Source: Candidatus Meridianibacter frigidus (lineage in GTDB: Bacteria; Vulcanimicrobiota; Vulcanimicrobiia; Vulcanimicrobiales; Vulcanimicrobiaceae). From it: 35,923 nucleotides of DNA. The stretch spans positions 1 to 35,923 of the forward strand of contig QHBJ01000019.1 of the NCBI GenBank assembly GCA_003243975.1. The letters are read 5' to 3'. Numbering within the stretch: the first letter of the stretch is position 1; every line of letters begins with the position of its first letter. Below are positions 17,097 through 24,814 of this stretch, piece by piece. The position numbers and the translations under genes were made by a program. The notes under the pieces are model-generated. The model made no database searches. It was given only the letters and a program-made list of their open reading frames with translations, and was not told the DNA's origin.

Positions 17097-18611
17097 GTGC
17101 GAGTACTCTACATTGGGCTGGGTTCCAACCTCGGCGACCGGCAGGCCAACGTTCTGGCTGCGCTTCAGCGCCTACGCGCGAAAGGCAAGATCGTGTCGAC
17201 CTCAGGTCTATACGCGACGGTCCCGGAGCAAGGCGCCGAGGGACCCGAGTTCTTGAACGCGGCGGCAATCTTCGAAACCGAATTGGGGGCCGCCGCATTT
17301 GAAGAGTTCGCGCGCGAAGTTGAGCGCTCGGTCGGACGAACATTGGTCCGCAAACTGAGCGCGCGCCTCATCGATATCGACCTCCTCGGTGTTGCCGGGG
17401 AGTTCGTGCGCGACGACTTGCCCCTCCGACCGTTCAACCTGGTTCCGCTAGCCGAGATCGCCGGCGATCTCACGCTGGCCAGCGGTTCACGCCTTGCCGA
17501 CTTGGCCGGAGCGTTGCAGGGCGACGGTATCCGAAAAAAAGTGCGCGCGCTGCAGTTCAGTTCGAATCGTCAAGAAGACGAGCCGGAGATCCGGCTTTCC
17601 GTCAACCGCGCGGGCGTCTCGTCGCTGCGAAGAGTGATCCATTTGGAAATCGACGGCCGGCAGCGTGTCTACAATGCCGAGTTTGCCATGGTCGCGGATT
17701 TGGCGCCGGATAAAGCGGGTGTGCACATGTCGCGCTTCAGCGAGATTCTAGAAGAAGCGACGCTCGAAGTTCTGGCACGCCCTCACTCACCCTCGCGCAT
17801 CGAAACTCTAGTGGAATCCATTGCGCTTCAAATCGTGAGAAATCACGCGGCGGTGCGCGCCGATGTTCGATTACGCGCGCAGTTCGCGCTCGAACGGTGG
17901 ACGCCCGTCAGCGGTAAGCGCGGCGAGGAGACCTATACGCTGGTCGGCATCGCGCACGCGGGAAGGCACGGCGCGCGCCGCGTCATCGGCATAGAGGCCG
18001 AGGGCATGACGGCGTGTCCGTGCGCCCAATCGATGGTGCGCGAACACAGTATGCACGAATTAAAAGATGCTGGATTCTCGCCAGCGCAAGCGCAGCGCGC
18101 GCTCGATGTCTTACCGGGAGCCACGCACAACCAGCGTGGGCGCGGCAGCATACTGCTCGGTGTCGAAAAGGAGCACGAGGGTGCCGTCCGCCTCGAAGAT
18201 CTGGTGGAGATCGTGGAAAACTCAATGTCCAGTGAAACCTACGATTTACTCAAGCGCTCCGACGAGTTCTTCGTGGTGAACAAGGCCCACCGCAATCCGA
18301 AATTCGTGGAGGACGTCGTGCGCGGAATCTTGGCCCGCACGTTGGACTCGTACGGCGATTTGCCGGACGGCACGTTTGTGTCTGCGAGCCAAGTGAATTA
18401 CGAGTCGATTCACAAGCACGATGCCTTTGCGGAAGCATTTGGCACCTTTGGGGAGCTGCGCGCGGAACTCGCCACCGCAACGTATCAAAGCGAGCGCACC
18501 GGTCTTGCGGCTTGGCTTGGAACGCGCCACTCTGCGGTTCTGGCGGCCGCCACTCGGTTGCCCAGCGATGGATGCGATGCAAAGAGTATTTCGTACCATG
18601 CCGGAATCTGA
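17097..18611 (+). CDS. Fusion of HPPK (FolK) and GTP cyclohydrolase IB (FolE2/MptA-like)
   Basis: A 504-residue bifunctional folate-pathway protein. Residues 1-145 are 6-hydroxymethyl-dihydropterin pyrophosphokinase: YIGLGSNLGDR, PEQGAEGPEFLNAA and the magnesium aspartates Asp93/Asp95 in LIDIDLL. Residues about 152-470 are GTP cyclohydrolase IB: SVNRAGV, VHMSRFSEILEEA, then the active-site MTACPCAQ (Cys307), GATHNQRGRG and NPKFVEDVVRG. The MTACPCAQ form resembles archaeal MptA more than the bacterial FolE2 form (MTLCPCSK). The fusion joins the first and a later step of pterin synthesis. In the HPPK half the usual PHP/PHY-x-x-x-R loop before the FxLxPL motif is shortened to DLPLRPFNLVPL, so the catalytic His is absent. 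I start at GTG 17097, just before the HPPK domain; the open frame extends to 16860 only as antisense of manA. The last 40 residues run past the normal FolE2 end and overlap the convergent M48 gene by 127 bp. Confidence 0.9.
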   Translation: MRVLYIGLGSNLGDRQANVLAALQRLRAKGKIVSTSGLYATVPEQGAEGPEFLNAAAIFETELGAAAFEEFAREVERSVGRTLVRKLSARLIDIDLLGVAGEFVRDDLPLRPFNLVPLAEIAGDLTLASGSRLADLAGALQGDGIRKKVRALQFSSNRQEDEPEIRLSVNRAGVSSLRRVIHLEIDGRQRVYNAEFAMVADLAPDKAGVHMSRFSEILEEATLEVLARPHSPSRIETLVESIALQIVRNHAAVRADVRLRAQFALERWTPVSGKRGEETYTLVGIAHAGRHGARRVIGIEAEGMTACPCAQSMVREHSMHELKDAGFSPAQAQRALDVLPGATHNQRGRGSILLGVEKEHEGAVRLEDLVEIVENSMSSETYDLLKRSDEFFVVNKAHRNPKFVEDVVRGILARTLDSYGDLPDGTFVSASQVNYESIHKHDAFAEAFGTFGELRAELATATYQSERTGLAAWLGTRHSAVLAAATRLPSDGCDAKSISYHAGI

Positions 18612-19690
18612 TCCTCGGCCAGGTTTTGATCCCGCAAGCGTTCCAGGGCACTCACCGCGCTCGCCGGGTCGCACGTCGCCGCCAGCGCAAAACCGTCGGC
18701 CGCCCATTCGCGGGACCGGGAGAATGTGGCCACCAGCGGGCGCATTAATGCGGATAAGAGCGTGACGCGCGCGGAGATCTGCACGAAGCGTGCCGTTGGC
18801 GAAAGCCGCTCCGTCGCTCCGAGATTTGCAAGCCGAAACGTTAGTCCGCCCGCCAGCATAGCCAAGAACGTCATTCGCCACACGTCTTTGGCAATGTAGT
18901 GCCCAAGTTCGTGGGCGACCACAAACTCGATTTCATCGGATGCAAAGGATTCGATGAGCGTATCGCCGAGCACGATACGGTGGGTGCGGAACATGCCGGT
19001 AACGTACGCGTTGGCCTTCTTCGTTTGACGGCTCATATCCACGCGCAGAATGTCGACGTCATCCACGCCGAAACGTTTCGCGAGACGACGCAGGCGTTTC
19101 TCCACCGGGCCCTCCAAGGGCGTAAATTCGTTAAAGAGCGGCGCGAGATACACCGGCACAACGAGTGCCGTTAAAATCATTAGCGGAAGCGTTCCAGCGG
19201 TAGCCAACAGCGGCCAAGTTTTTGGCTTGCGCGCGATCACGGTGGAGAAAGCGGCGCTCAAAGCCGTCAGCACCAGAGCACCGATCAGCGATGCTTTCAC
19301 GTGATCGCGCATCCATGCGCCGAAGGGCTGGTCGCTCAAATCATAGCGGCGTTCCAGCTCGTATCCCTCGATGTAGTCGGCGGGGAAATCGAGGACCATC
19401 CCCGCGGCCGACGCAGCGAGGACCAGCGTTGGGGGTTGTAGCCAGCCGGGAAGCCGTTCGGCGACCCGCACGATGGATGCTGCGACCTTGCCGTCGCTCA
19501 AGGCAAGCGCGAATGCAACCGAACGGGCTAAGGCGGCTACTTCAAGCTTGCGACGCAGTCTGCCGTATGAGGCGGGATCCTTGCGCAGGCGCGTGCGCGG
19601 TTTGCGCATCGCATCCAACGTCTGCGCGGCCCGCACGAGCGCGTACCCGGCCGTCAGGCCGCATGCCATAGCGGCAAAGAACTTGCGCAT
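18485..19690 (-). CDS. M48-family membrane zinc metallopeptidase (Ste24/HtpX-like)
   Basis: A 401-residue integral membrane protease of the M48 (CAAX-prenyl-protease-like) family. The zinc site is HELGH (His260, Glu261, His264), with the third ligand in REWAADGFAL. Several hydrophobic segments precede the active site, and the N-terminal half has the DFPADYIEGYELERRYDLS element found in Ste24-type members. The C-terminus FASHPSLGNRVAAAR is the typical family end. Members degrade misfolded or modified membrane proteins. It begins five bases after the Mrp ATPase stop, so the two form one operon with Mrp first. Its 3' end overlaps the folK-folE2 gene on the other strand by 127 bp; the peptidase's end is the better supported of the two. 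Confidence 0.93.
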   Translation of the reverse strand: MRKFFAAMACGLTAGYALVRAAQTLDAMRKPRTRLRKDPASYGRLRRKLEVAALARSVAFALALSDGKVAASIVRVAERLPGWLQPPTLVLAASAAGMVLDFPADYIEGYELERRYDLSDQPFGAWMRDHVKASLIGALVLTALSAAFSTVIARKPKTWPLLATAGTLPLMILTALVVPVYLAPLFNEFTPLEGPVEKRLRRLAKRFGVDDVDILRVDMSRQTKKANAYVTGMFRTHRIVLGDTLIESFASDEIEFVVAHELGHYIAKDVWRMTFLAMLAGGLTFRLANLGATERLSPTARFVQISARVTLLSALMRPLVATFSRSREWAADGFALAATCDPASAVSALERLRDQNLAEDQIPAWYEILFASHPSLGNRVAAARTAEWRVPSQAARPVRSL

Positions 19691-19695
19691 GCGAT

Positions 19696-20772
19696 TCAGA
19701 TCAGCGAGATGGTTTCTTTGGGTTTAGGGCGCGCTTCCACCGCAGCTAGAAGCGCGTCGGCCAGCTCTTCGCAGATCGGATCGTCGATCTCTTCGATCCG
19801 GCCTTCATCGGCCAGCAGAGCCTTTTGGGGATCGATCGGCAACTTCGCAAAGAGCGGCGCCTGCGCAAGTTCGGCGACACGCTGCGCGTAGGAAGGACCG
19901 AAGACTTCATACTTCGCTCCCGTGTCCGGCGCAATGAAGTACGACATGTTCTCGATCACTCCCAGGATTGGTTTCTTGAGCTGATGCACGAGGTTGGCCG
20001 CTTTGCGCACGATCATCGTCGCGAGCGCCTGCGGCATGGTGACGAGTACGACGCCGTCGATTGCCAGCGATTGCAGCACCGTGAGCGGCGCGTCGGAAGT
20101 TCCGGGCGGCAGATCGATCAGCAGATAATCGAGGTTGCTCCAGAGCACCTGCTCGTAGAATTGGCGGATGACTCCCGAGAGAATCGGTCCGCGCCAAATC
20201 ATCGCCGTGTCTTCTTTGTCGGTCAGCAGATTCGAGCTTACGATTTCGATGGCGCTTCGCGATTGGGCCGGAACCATCAGCGGCCTGGTTTGGCCTGCGG
20301 GCGCGCCGGGATCCTGTTCGATTGCCAGCGGTTTGCGCAGCCCGAAGATTTTTGGAATTGATGGTCCGGTAATGTCGCCATCCAGAATGCCGACCTTCAA
20401 ATTGCGCCGGCGCAGACCGATGGCAAGTAGCGCGGTTACGAGGGACTTTCCCACGCCTCCCTTGCCGGACATAATCGCCACAACGGCTTTGAAAACCGCC
20501 CGTCGCGCGAACTCGCCCGGTGCGCGCCGCAGCGGCTGCTTGTCTTCATTGTTGATGGTTGGAACGCGTCCCGACAGGCGCGCTTGTGCGAGCGCCGCGA
20601 TAATTGGCTCGGCGCGCAGCCCGTGTGCTTTGGCGCCCTGTTCGATGGTCTCGTATTTGTTGACGCCGCAGCCCGCACAGTGCAGGCCGAACTGCGAAAG
20701 AACGTCTTCGGCGATCGGCAGATCGGCGACCAACTCGCGAATATTGGTGTCAGGTCCAAGCTGGGCGGGCAT
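19696..20772 (-). CDS. Mrp/ApbC-type P-loop ATPase with N-terminal DUF1858 domain
   Basis: A 358-residue protein in two parts. Residues 1-65 are a DUF1858 (ScdA-N-like redox) domain: TNIRELVADLPIAEDVL followed by LHCAGCG with Cys32 and Cys35. The rest is a Mrp/NBP35-family ATPase with the deviant Walker A motif SGKGGVGKS, the LDGDITGPSIPKIFGL switch and DLPPGTSDAPLT. Mrp proteins carry and deliver iron-sulfur clusters in the cytoplasm. The CPxC that binds the shared cluster, normally after ENMSYF, reads ENMSYFIAPDTG here, without cysteines. The N-terminal CxxC may substitute. I start at ATG 20772, just ahead of the DUF1858 domain; the open frame begins 24 codons earlier without homology. It diverges from hemL with 34 bp between starts and precedes the M48 peptidase. 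Confidence 0.92.
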   Translation of the reverse strand: MPAQLGPDTNIRELVADLPIAEDVLSQFGLHCAGCGVNKYETIEQGAKAHGLRAEPIIAALAQARLSGRVPTINNEDKQPLRRAPGEFARRAVFKAVVAIMSGKGGVGKSLVTALLAIGLRRRNLKVGILDGDITGPSIPKIFGLRKPLAIEQDPGAPAGQTRPLMVPAQSRSAIEIVSSNLLTDKEDTAMIWRGPILSGVIRQFYEQVLWSNLDYLLIDLPPGTSDAPLTVLQSLAIDGVVLVTMPQALATMIVRKAANLVHQLKKPILGVIENMSYFIAPDTGAKYEVFGPSYAQRVAELAQAPLFAKLPIDPQKALLADEGRIEEIDDPICEELADALLAAVEARPKPKETISLI

Positions 20773-20806
20773 GGCCCCAGGGTTCGCGCACGGAAGGTGA
20801 CTCCCC

Positions 20807-22081
20807 GTGCAAACGATTTCGAACGTAGAGCGAGCGCAAGGCATACTTGCCGGTGGCTGCGATTCGCCGGTTCGAGCCGGCCACGCGGTGGGTGGCGAGC
20901 CATTTATCCAATCGCGTGGTCAGGGCGCGTATGCTTACGACGACCGAGGCGCCCGCTACATTGACTACGTCATGGCCTACGGTCCGTTGCTCTTCGGGCA
21001 CGCGCATCCGGCGTTGTGCACCAACCTCGACGAAGCGGCGGCTCGCGGCACGTTGTTCGGCTGCACGCACGACGAAGAAGTGCGCCTCGCGGAGCGCATT
21101 CGCCGCCATCTGCCCACAATGGAGCGCCTGCGTTTTGTAACCACGGGAACCGAAGCCGTCATGAGCGCCGTGCGCGTCGCCCGCGCATTCACCGGCCGCG
21201 ATCTCATTGTGAAGTTTGGCGGAAATTATCATGGACACTTTGATCTGGCTCTGCTGGGGGCCGGAGCTTCCGCGCACACATCAGATGCGGGCCGCGGCGG
21301 CATTCCATTCGGTGTGATGCAAGACGTGCTGGTCGCGCGCTACAACGATCTGGACGTACTGGACGGCATGCTGCACAGGCGCTGGGGCGAGGTTGCAGCG
21401 ATCATCGTCGAACCGGTCGTTGGCAACATGGGGCTCGTGCAGCCAATGCCGGGGTTCTTGGAGGGCCTGCGCAGCCGGGCAGACGCGCACGGCGCCGTTC
21501 TGATCTTCGATGAAGTAATCACGTGGCTGAGGTTGGGTTTAGGCGGGGCGCAAGAGCGCCAGGGCATCGTTCCGGACATGACGGCCATTGGGAAAATAAT
21601 GGGAGGTGGTTATCCGATTGCGGCTTTTGGCGGACGCGCGGAGATCATGCGCGTGCTGGCACCCGCCGGCGCAACCTTTACCGGCGGGACGCACGCGGGA
21701 AACCCCTTTTGCGTTGCGATGGCGCATCGCACGCTCGATCTTCTGGAGTCAAACCCGTGGTTCTACGGTGAAATGCAGCGCAACGCACGAGCGCTGGCCG
21801 AGGGGATCGGCGCGATCTTCGCGCGGCTGTCGCTGCCGTTTTCGGTAGTTCATTTGGAGAGCATCGTCGACTTCAAATTTCGCGCCGGAGCCACGCGCAA
21901 CTATGAAGATGCTTGCGCTGCCGACGCCCGGCGCTACGCGCGATACTACCACGAGATGCGCGGGCGCGGCATTCTGCTCGCTCCGTCGCAGAATGAAGTG
22001 ATGTTTCTCTCGACCGCGCACAGCGCCGCCGACATCGCTCAAACGCTCTGCGCGATCGAGCAGTCGCTGGGCGCGGTGTAG
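20807..22081 (+). CDS. hemL: Glutamate-1-semialdehyde 2,1-aminomutase
   Basis: A 424-residue PLP enzyme of class III aminotransferases that makes 5-aminolevulinate for haem from glutamate-1-semialdehyde. Hallmarks are SPVRAG near the start, DYVMAYGPLLFGHAHP, TTGTEAVMSAVRVARAFTGR, the NYHGHFD loop and the PLP lysine Lys263 in AIGKIMGGGYPIAAFGG. The segment LIFDEVITWLRLGLGGAQ replaces the more usual LIFDEVMTGFRV, so a side activity on other semialdehyde or amino substrates cannot be excluded. The start is GTG 20807, six bases after AAGGTGA. hemL is monocistronic, sharing a 34-bp divergent region with the Mrp gene, which is a sensible pairing of cofactor genes (Fe-S and haem). Confidence 0.9.
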   Translation: MQTISNVERAQGILAGGCDSPVRAGHAVGGEPFIQSRGQGAYAYDDRGARYIDYVMAYGPLLFGHAHPALCTNLDEAAARGTLFGCTHDEEVRLAERIRRHLPTMERLRFVTTGTEAVMSAVRVARAFTGRDLIVKFGGNYHGHFDLALLGAGASAHTSDAGRGGIPFGVMQDVLVARYNDLDVLDGMLHRRWGEVAAIIVEPVVGNMGLVQPMPGFLEGLRSRADAHGAVLIFDEVITWLRLGLGGAQERQGIVPDMTAIGKIMGGGYPIAAFGGRAEIMRVLAPAGATFTGGTHAGNPFCVAMAHRTLDLLESNPWFYGEMQRNARALAEGIGAIFARLSLPFSVVHLESIVDFKFRAGATRNYEDACAADARRYARYYHEMRGRGILLAPSQNEVMFLSTAHSAADIAQTLCAIEQSLGAV

Positions 22082-22087
22082 CGCAGT

Positions 22088-23434
22088 CTATTGCCGGACG
22101 GGGACAGGAAAGACCGCTGGTGACCGGTGTCCGCGCGCATCGACCGCGCGGACGGCGAAAATTGATTCGTCCTTATTTACCGGCACCGTGAACTGAGTGA
22201 CGTTCCCCACGTTACGCACGTGCTGCCAAACGGGTGCAGTGGTGGCACGCCAGACGATTTCGTAGCTGCTGGCCTGCGAAACGATATTCCACCGCAGCGT
22301 CGCGCTGTATCCGAGTGCGCTGTTCACCATTTCAACGCGTCCGGGACGGGCTGGGCCGAGCGCTAGCTCAGCCAGCGCAGCGACGTTCATGCGCGTCACC
22401 CCTGCGAGAAAATCGAAGTCCATAAACTTCTGCAAATCACCGTACTGAATGCCGTTTTCGACGCGGATATCTTGGTGCTGATGATCGTAGTTTTCGTGCG
22501 GTTCGACAAACCGCACAGCGGGAAATCCTTGATCGGTGAACGACATCTGGTCCCCGCCCCGCAGAAAGCGGTCTGCGCGGTAGATGAGGTTTGCATGCAT
22601 CGGGACGTACGCTTCAGCCACGCTCTTCACGAAACGGGCCAGCTCGCGGGATGGCGAATCGTTTTCGCTTCCAGTTAGGTTGACCCGCGCGATCGCGGCG
22701 TCGCGGGAAAGGGCCTCGCTAAATAGCCGAACGCTGTACGGCTCGGCCGGTCCCTCGTGCCCACGTGAGGCACCGATGATGTCGTTGTTCAGATCACCTT
22801 CCACCGGGACGCCTGCATCGCGCAACGTCTTCGCGTGGTGAGCGGATCCGAAGAGCCCCTGCTCCTCCCCGTCGTACGTAGCGAAGATAATGGTTCCGTG
22901 AAAGGCCGTGGCGGCCATAACCTTGGCAGCTTCGATGACGCATGCCACTCCCGAACCGTTGTCGTCCGCTCCCGGCGCGTCTTTGATTGTGTCGTTGCCG
23001 TCACTGTTGCGCGAATCGTAGTGGCTGGAAATGACGTATGTCCGGCCGCTGGGGTCGTCTCCGCGAAGGGTCGCGATGACGCTGGAGATGCGGACGGCGC
23101 GTGGCGTGTTCTCGGTTTTGGGCTGGGTGTATTCATCGAACGACACGGTCATGCGCCCACCGCTGCGCGTGGCTATGGATTCGAATTGCGTGCGGATCCA
23201 ATCGCGCGCTGCAAAGACGCCGCGCTTCGGGTTATCAATCTGTTCGGAGAATGCGTTGCGCGTACCAAACTGCAGCAAGCCGGAATCGATGGAACGCAAA
23301 TCGGAGGCCGATACCGCGGCCAGCATCGAGGAGATTTGAGGATCTAAGACAATGCGCTCGGCGGTCGTTGCGCGCGCTTGCGATGTCGTAAGAAGGGCGA
23401 AAGAAAGAAGACAGGAGCGAAAGCAGCGGGTCAT
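22088..23434 (-). CDS. Secreted M28-family zinc aminopeptidase
   Basis: A 448-residue exported metallopeptidase of the M28 family. The N-terminus is a Sec signal peptide (about 1-22, ending QARA). The two-zinc site is seen as SSHYDSR (His138), APGADDNGSG (Asp157), YDGEEQGL (Glu190/Glu191), NNDIIG (Asp218) and a late HENYDHQHQ histidine. Residues about 360-448 form a beta-rich, fibronectin-III-like C-terminal domain (LRWNIVSQASSYEIVWR). It trims N-terminal residues from peptides outside the cytoplasm. It is three bases downstream of the anti-sigma-type ATPase gene, so the two are co-transcribed, and it converges on hemL with a 6-bp gap. Confidence 0.93.
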   Translation of the reverse strand: MTRCFRSCLLSFALLTTSQARATTAERIVLDPQISSMLAAVSASDLRSIDSGLLQFGTRNAFSEQIDNPKRGVFAARDWIRTQFESIATRSGGRMTVSFDEYTQPKTENTPRAVRISSVIATLRGDDPSGRTYVISSHYDSRNSDGNDTIKDAPGADDNGSGVACVIEAAKVMAATAFHGTIIFATYDGEEQGLFGSAHHAKTLRDAGVPVEGDLNNDIIGASRGHEGPAEPYSVRLFSEALSRDAAIARVNLTGSENDSPSRELARFVKSVAEAYVPMHANLIYRADRFLRGGDQMSFTDQGFPAVRFVEPHENYDHQHQDIRVENGIQYGDLQKFMDFDFLAGVTRMNVAALAELALGPARPGRVEMVNSALGYSATLRWNIVSQASSYEIVWRATTAPVWQHVRNVGNVTQFTVPVNKDESIFAVRAVDARGHRSPAVFPVPVRQ

Positions 23435-23437
23435 GCG

Positions 23438-23884
23438 CTAGGAATTCTTGCGCTGCAGATAGCGTCCGAGCACTACGGCCGTTCCTTTGCCGGGAGCACT
23501 GCGAACGGCGAAGATATCGGTGCAACGCTCCATGATGGGCAGTCCGCGGCCCCGTTCGGAAAGGACCTCGGGAAACGGACGGCCGGTTTGAGGATTGAAA
23601 CCGCATCCCGAATCGGTGATCGTCGCCACGATCTTGTCGGACTCGATGCGGCAGTGGACCTCGATGACGTCGCCGGTGCCCGAATGTTCGATCGCATTGG
23701 CCAGCGCTTCGCCCACGGCGAAAGTGAACTCATCCAGTTCGGCATGGGCGATGCGATTGGCGAGTGCAAAAGAAACGACTTCGTCGCGCGCGCGTTTTCC
23801 AAACTGCGCCCGGGAAGGTATGCGCATGCTGAAGCCCACCTCGCGGGGCCCGCGAGTTCGGGCAGGGGCTTGCTTCTTTGTCAT
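23438..23884 (-). CDS. Anti-sigma regulatory factor, RsbW/SpoIIAB-type HATPase
   Basis: A 148-residue GHKL-type ATPase domain protein of the RsbW/serine-kinase group. The N box is GEALANAIEHS, the G1 box ITDSGCGFN and the G2 box ERGRGLPIM. Such proteins bind and phosphorylate an anti-sigma antagonist or hold a sigma factor; no partner (STAS antagonist, PP2C phosphatase or sigma factor) is next to it. I begin at ATG 23884 (TKKQAPARTRG...); the open frame extends to a TTG at 23953 without conserved content. No ribosome site is visible, but a perfect 6-bp inverted repeat lies five bases upstream and may be an operator. The M28 peptidase gene follows after 3 bases. Confidence 0.9.
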   Translation of the reverse strand: MTKKQAPARTRGPREVGFSMRIPSRAQFGKRARDEVVSFALANRIAHAELDEFTFAVGEALANAIEHSGTGDVIEVHCRIESDKIVATITDSGCGFNPQTGRPFPEVLSERGRGLPIMERCTDIFAVRSAPGKGTAVVLGRYLQRKNS

Positions 23885-23888
23885 CTGC

Positions 23889-23907
23889 GTTACAGTTGGA
23901 ATGTAAC
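23889..23907. promoter_or_regulatory. Inverted repeat, possible operator of the anti-sigma gene
   Basis: GTTACA, seven spacer bases, then TGTAAC: a perfect 6-bp dyad in the roughly 100-bp divergent gap between the anti-sigma-type gene and the GIY-YIG-cyclophilin gene. It starts five bases upstream of the anti-sigma ATG, where a repressor would block the ribosome or the promoter. A 6-bp dyad can arise by chance. Confidence 0.35.
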
Positions 23908-23986
23908 CGGTTGCGGCGTGCGCCAAACCTCCGGCAAAGACGCTAGCGGGCAAGCCGGTGTGCCGTCGCCGACGAACTTAAGGCCG

Positions 23987-24814
23987 ATGTCCGCTCAGCG
24001 GTGCCCGGTCGTCTACGTCTTAGCATGCCGCGATGGTTCGTTTTATGCCGGCTGGACCTTGGAACTCCGGAAGCGTTTGGAGGCGCATGCCCGCGGGGCC
24101 GGCGCCAAGTACGTGCGCAGCCGGCTGCCGTTTGCACTGGCAGCTTGGTGGCCAGCGGCGGATGCGACAGCGGCGCGTCGGCTTGAGACGGTCTTCAAAG
24201 CGCTATCTCGCGCGGGAAAGTTGGAGGTCTTGAGCGGGCGCCGGGGCATCGGTGCCGGAATGCGCAAGGCCCCGCTTTTTTTCGAGCCCCCAACTGCAGA
24301 AAGGCGTGCAATGTCGCACACCCCACCCACCGGAAATGAACTCGCCACGCTGGTCGATGAGGCGCGCCAAAGCCAAGCGCGCATTCGAACCGTAAAGGGC
24401 GACATCGTTTTCGCTTTCTATCCCGGCGATGCGCCGCAACATTGCGCCGCCTTTATCAAACTTGCGAACGCGGGCTTTTATGATGGCCTGACCTTTCACC
24501 GCGTCGAGCCGGGATTCGTCATTCAAGGGGGTGACCCGCAAGGCGACGGCACGGGAGGCCCCGGTTACCAGTTGGACGCAGAGTTCAGCAATCAGCCGCA
24601 CGTGCGTGGCACCGTCGCAATGGCACGCTCGGCCAATCCCAACTCTGCCGGATCGCAGTTTTATATGTGTCTTGCTGATGCCCGTTTTTTGGATAAGCAG
24701 TACACGGTATTCGGGCAGACGCGAGAGGGTCTGGATGTCTTGGATCAAATCCGGCGCGGGGACGCGATCGAATCCGTTCGTATCGAGCCCCTTGCAGCGC
24801 AAGGGGACCTATAA
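23987..24814 (+). CDS. GIY-YIG endonuclease domain fused to cyclophilin peptidyl-prolyl isomerase
   Basis: A continuous 275-codon frame with two unrelated domains. Residues 1-85 are a small UPF0213/YhbQ-like GIY-YIG nuclease: VYV (9-11), YAG (20-22), the arginine helix ELRKRLEAH and the catalytic Glu67 in ARRLETVFKAL. Residues about 118-275 are a cyclophilin: GFYDGLTFHRVEPGFVIQGGDPQGDGTG, VAMARSANPNSAGSQFYM and a YTVFGQTREGLDVLDQI tail. No stop codon separates them. An internal ATG (24311) with AAAGG 6-7 bases before it could start the isomerase separately, so the locus may make a fusion, two proteins, or both. The start at 23987 has a weak AAGG three bases away. The frame stays open to 23378 only as antisense of the anti-sigma gene. 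It overlaps the convergent serine hydrolase gene by 6 bp. Confidence 0.88.
   Translation: MSAQRCPVVYVLACRDGSFYAGWTLELRKRLEAHARGAGAKYVRSRLPFALAAWWPAADATAARRLETVFKALSRAGKLEVLSGRRGIGAGMRKAPLFFEPPTAERRAMSHTPPTGNELATLVDEARQSQARIRTVKGDIVFAFYPGDAPQHCAAFIKLANAGFYDGLTFHRVEPGFVIQGGDPQGDGTGGPGYQLDAEFSNQPHVRGTVAMARSANPNSAGSQFYMCLADARFLDKQYTVFGQTREGLDVLDQIRRGDAIESVRIEPLAAQGDL

Noticed and set aside
23378-23986. 200-codon extension upstream of the GIY-YIG domain
   Set aside because: It runs antisense through the whole anti-sigma-type gene and has no family similarity; codon-phase shadow in GC-rich DNA.
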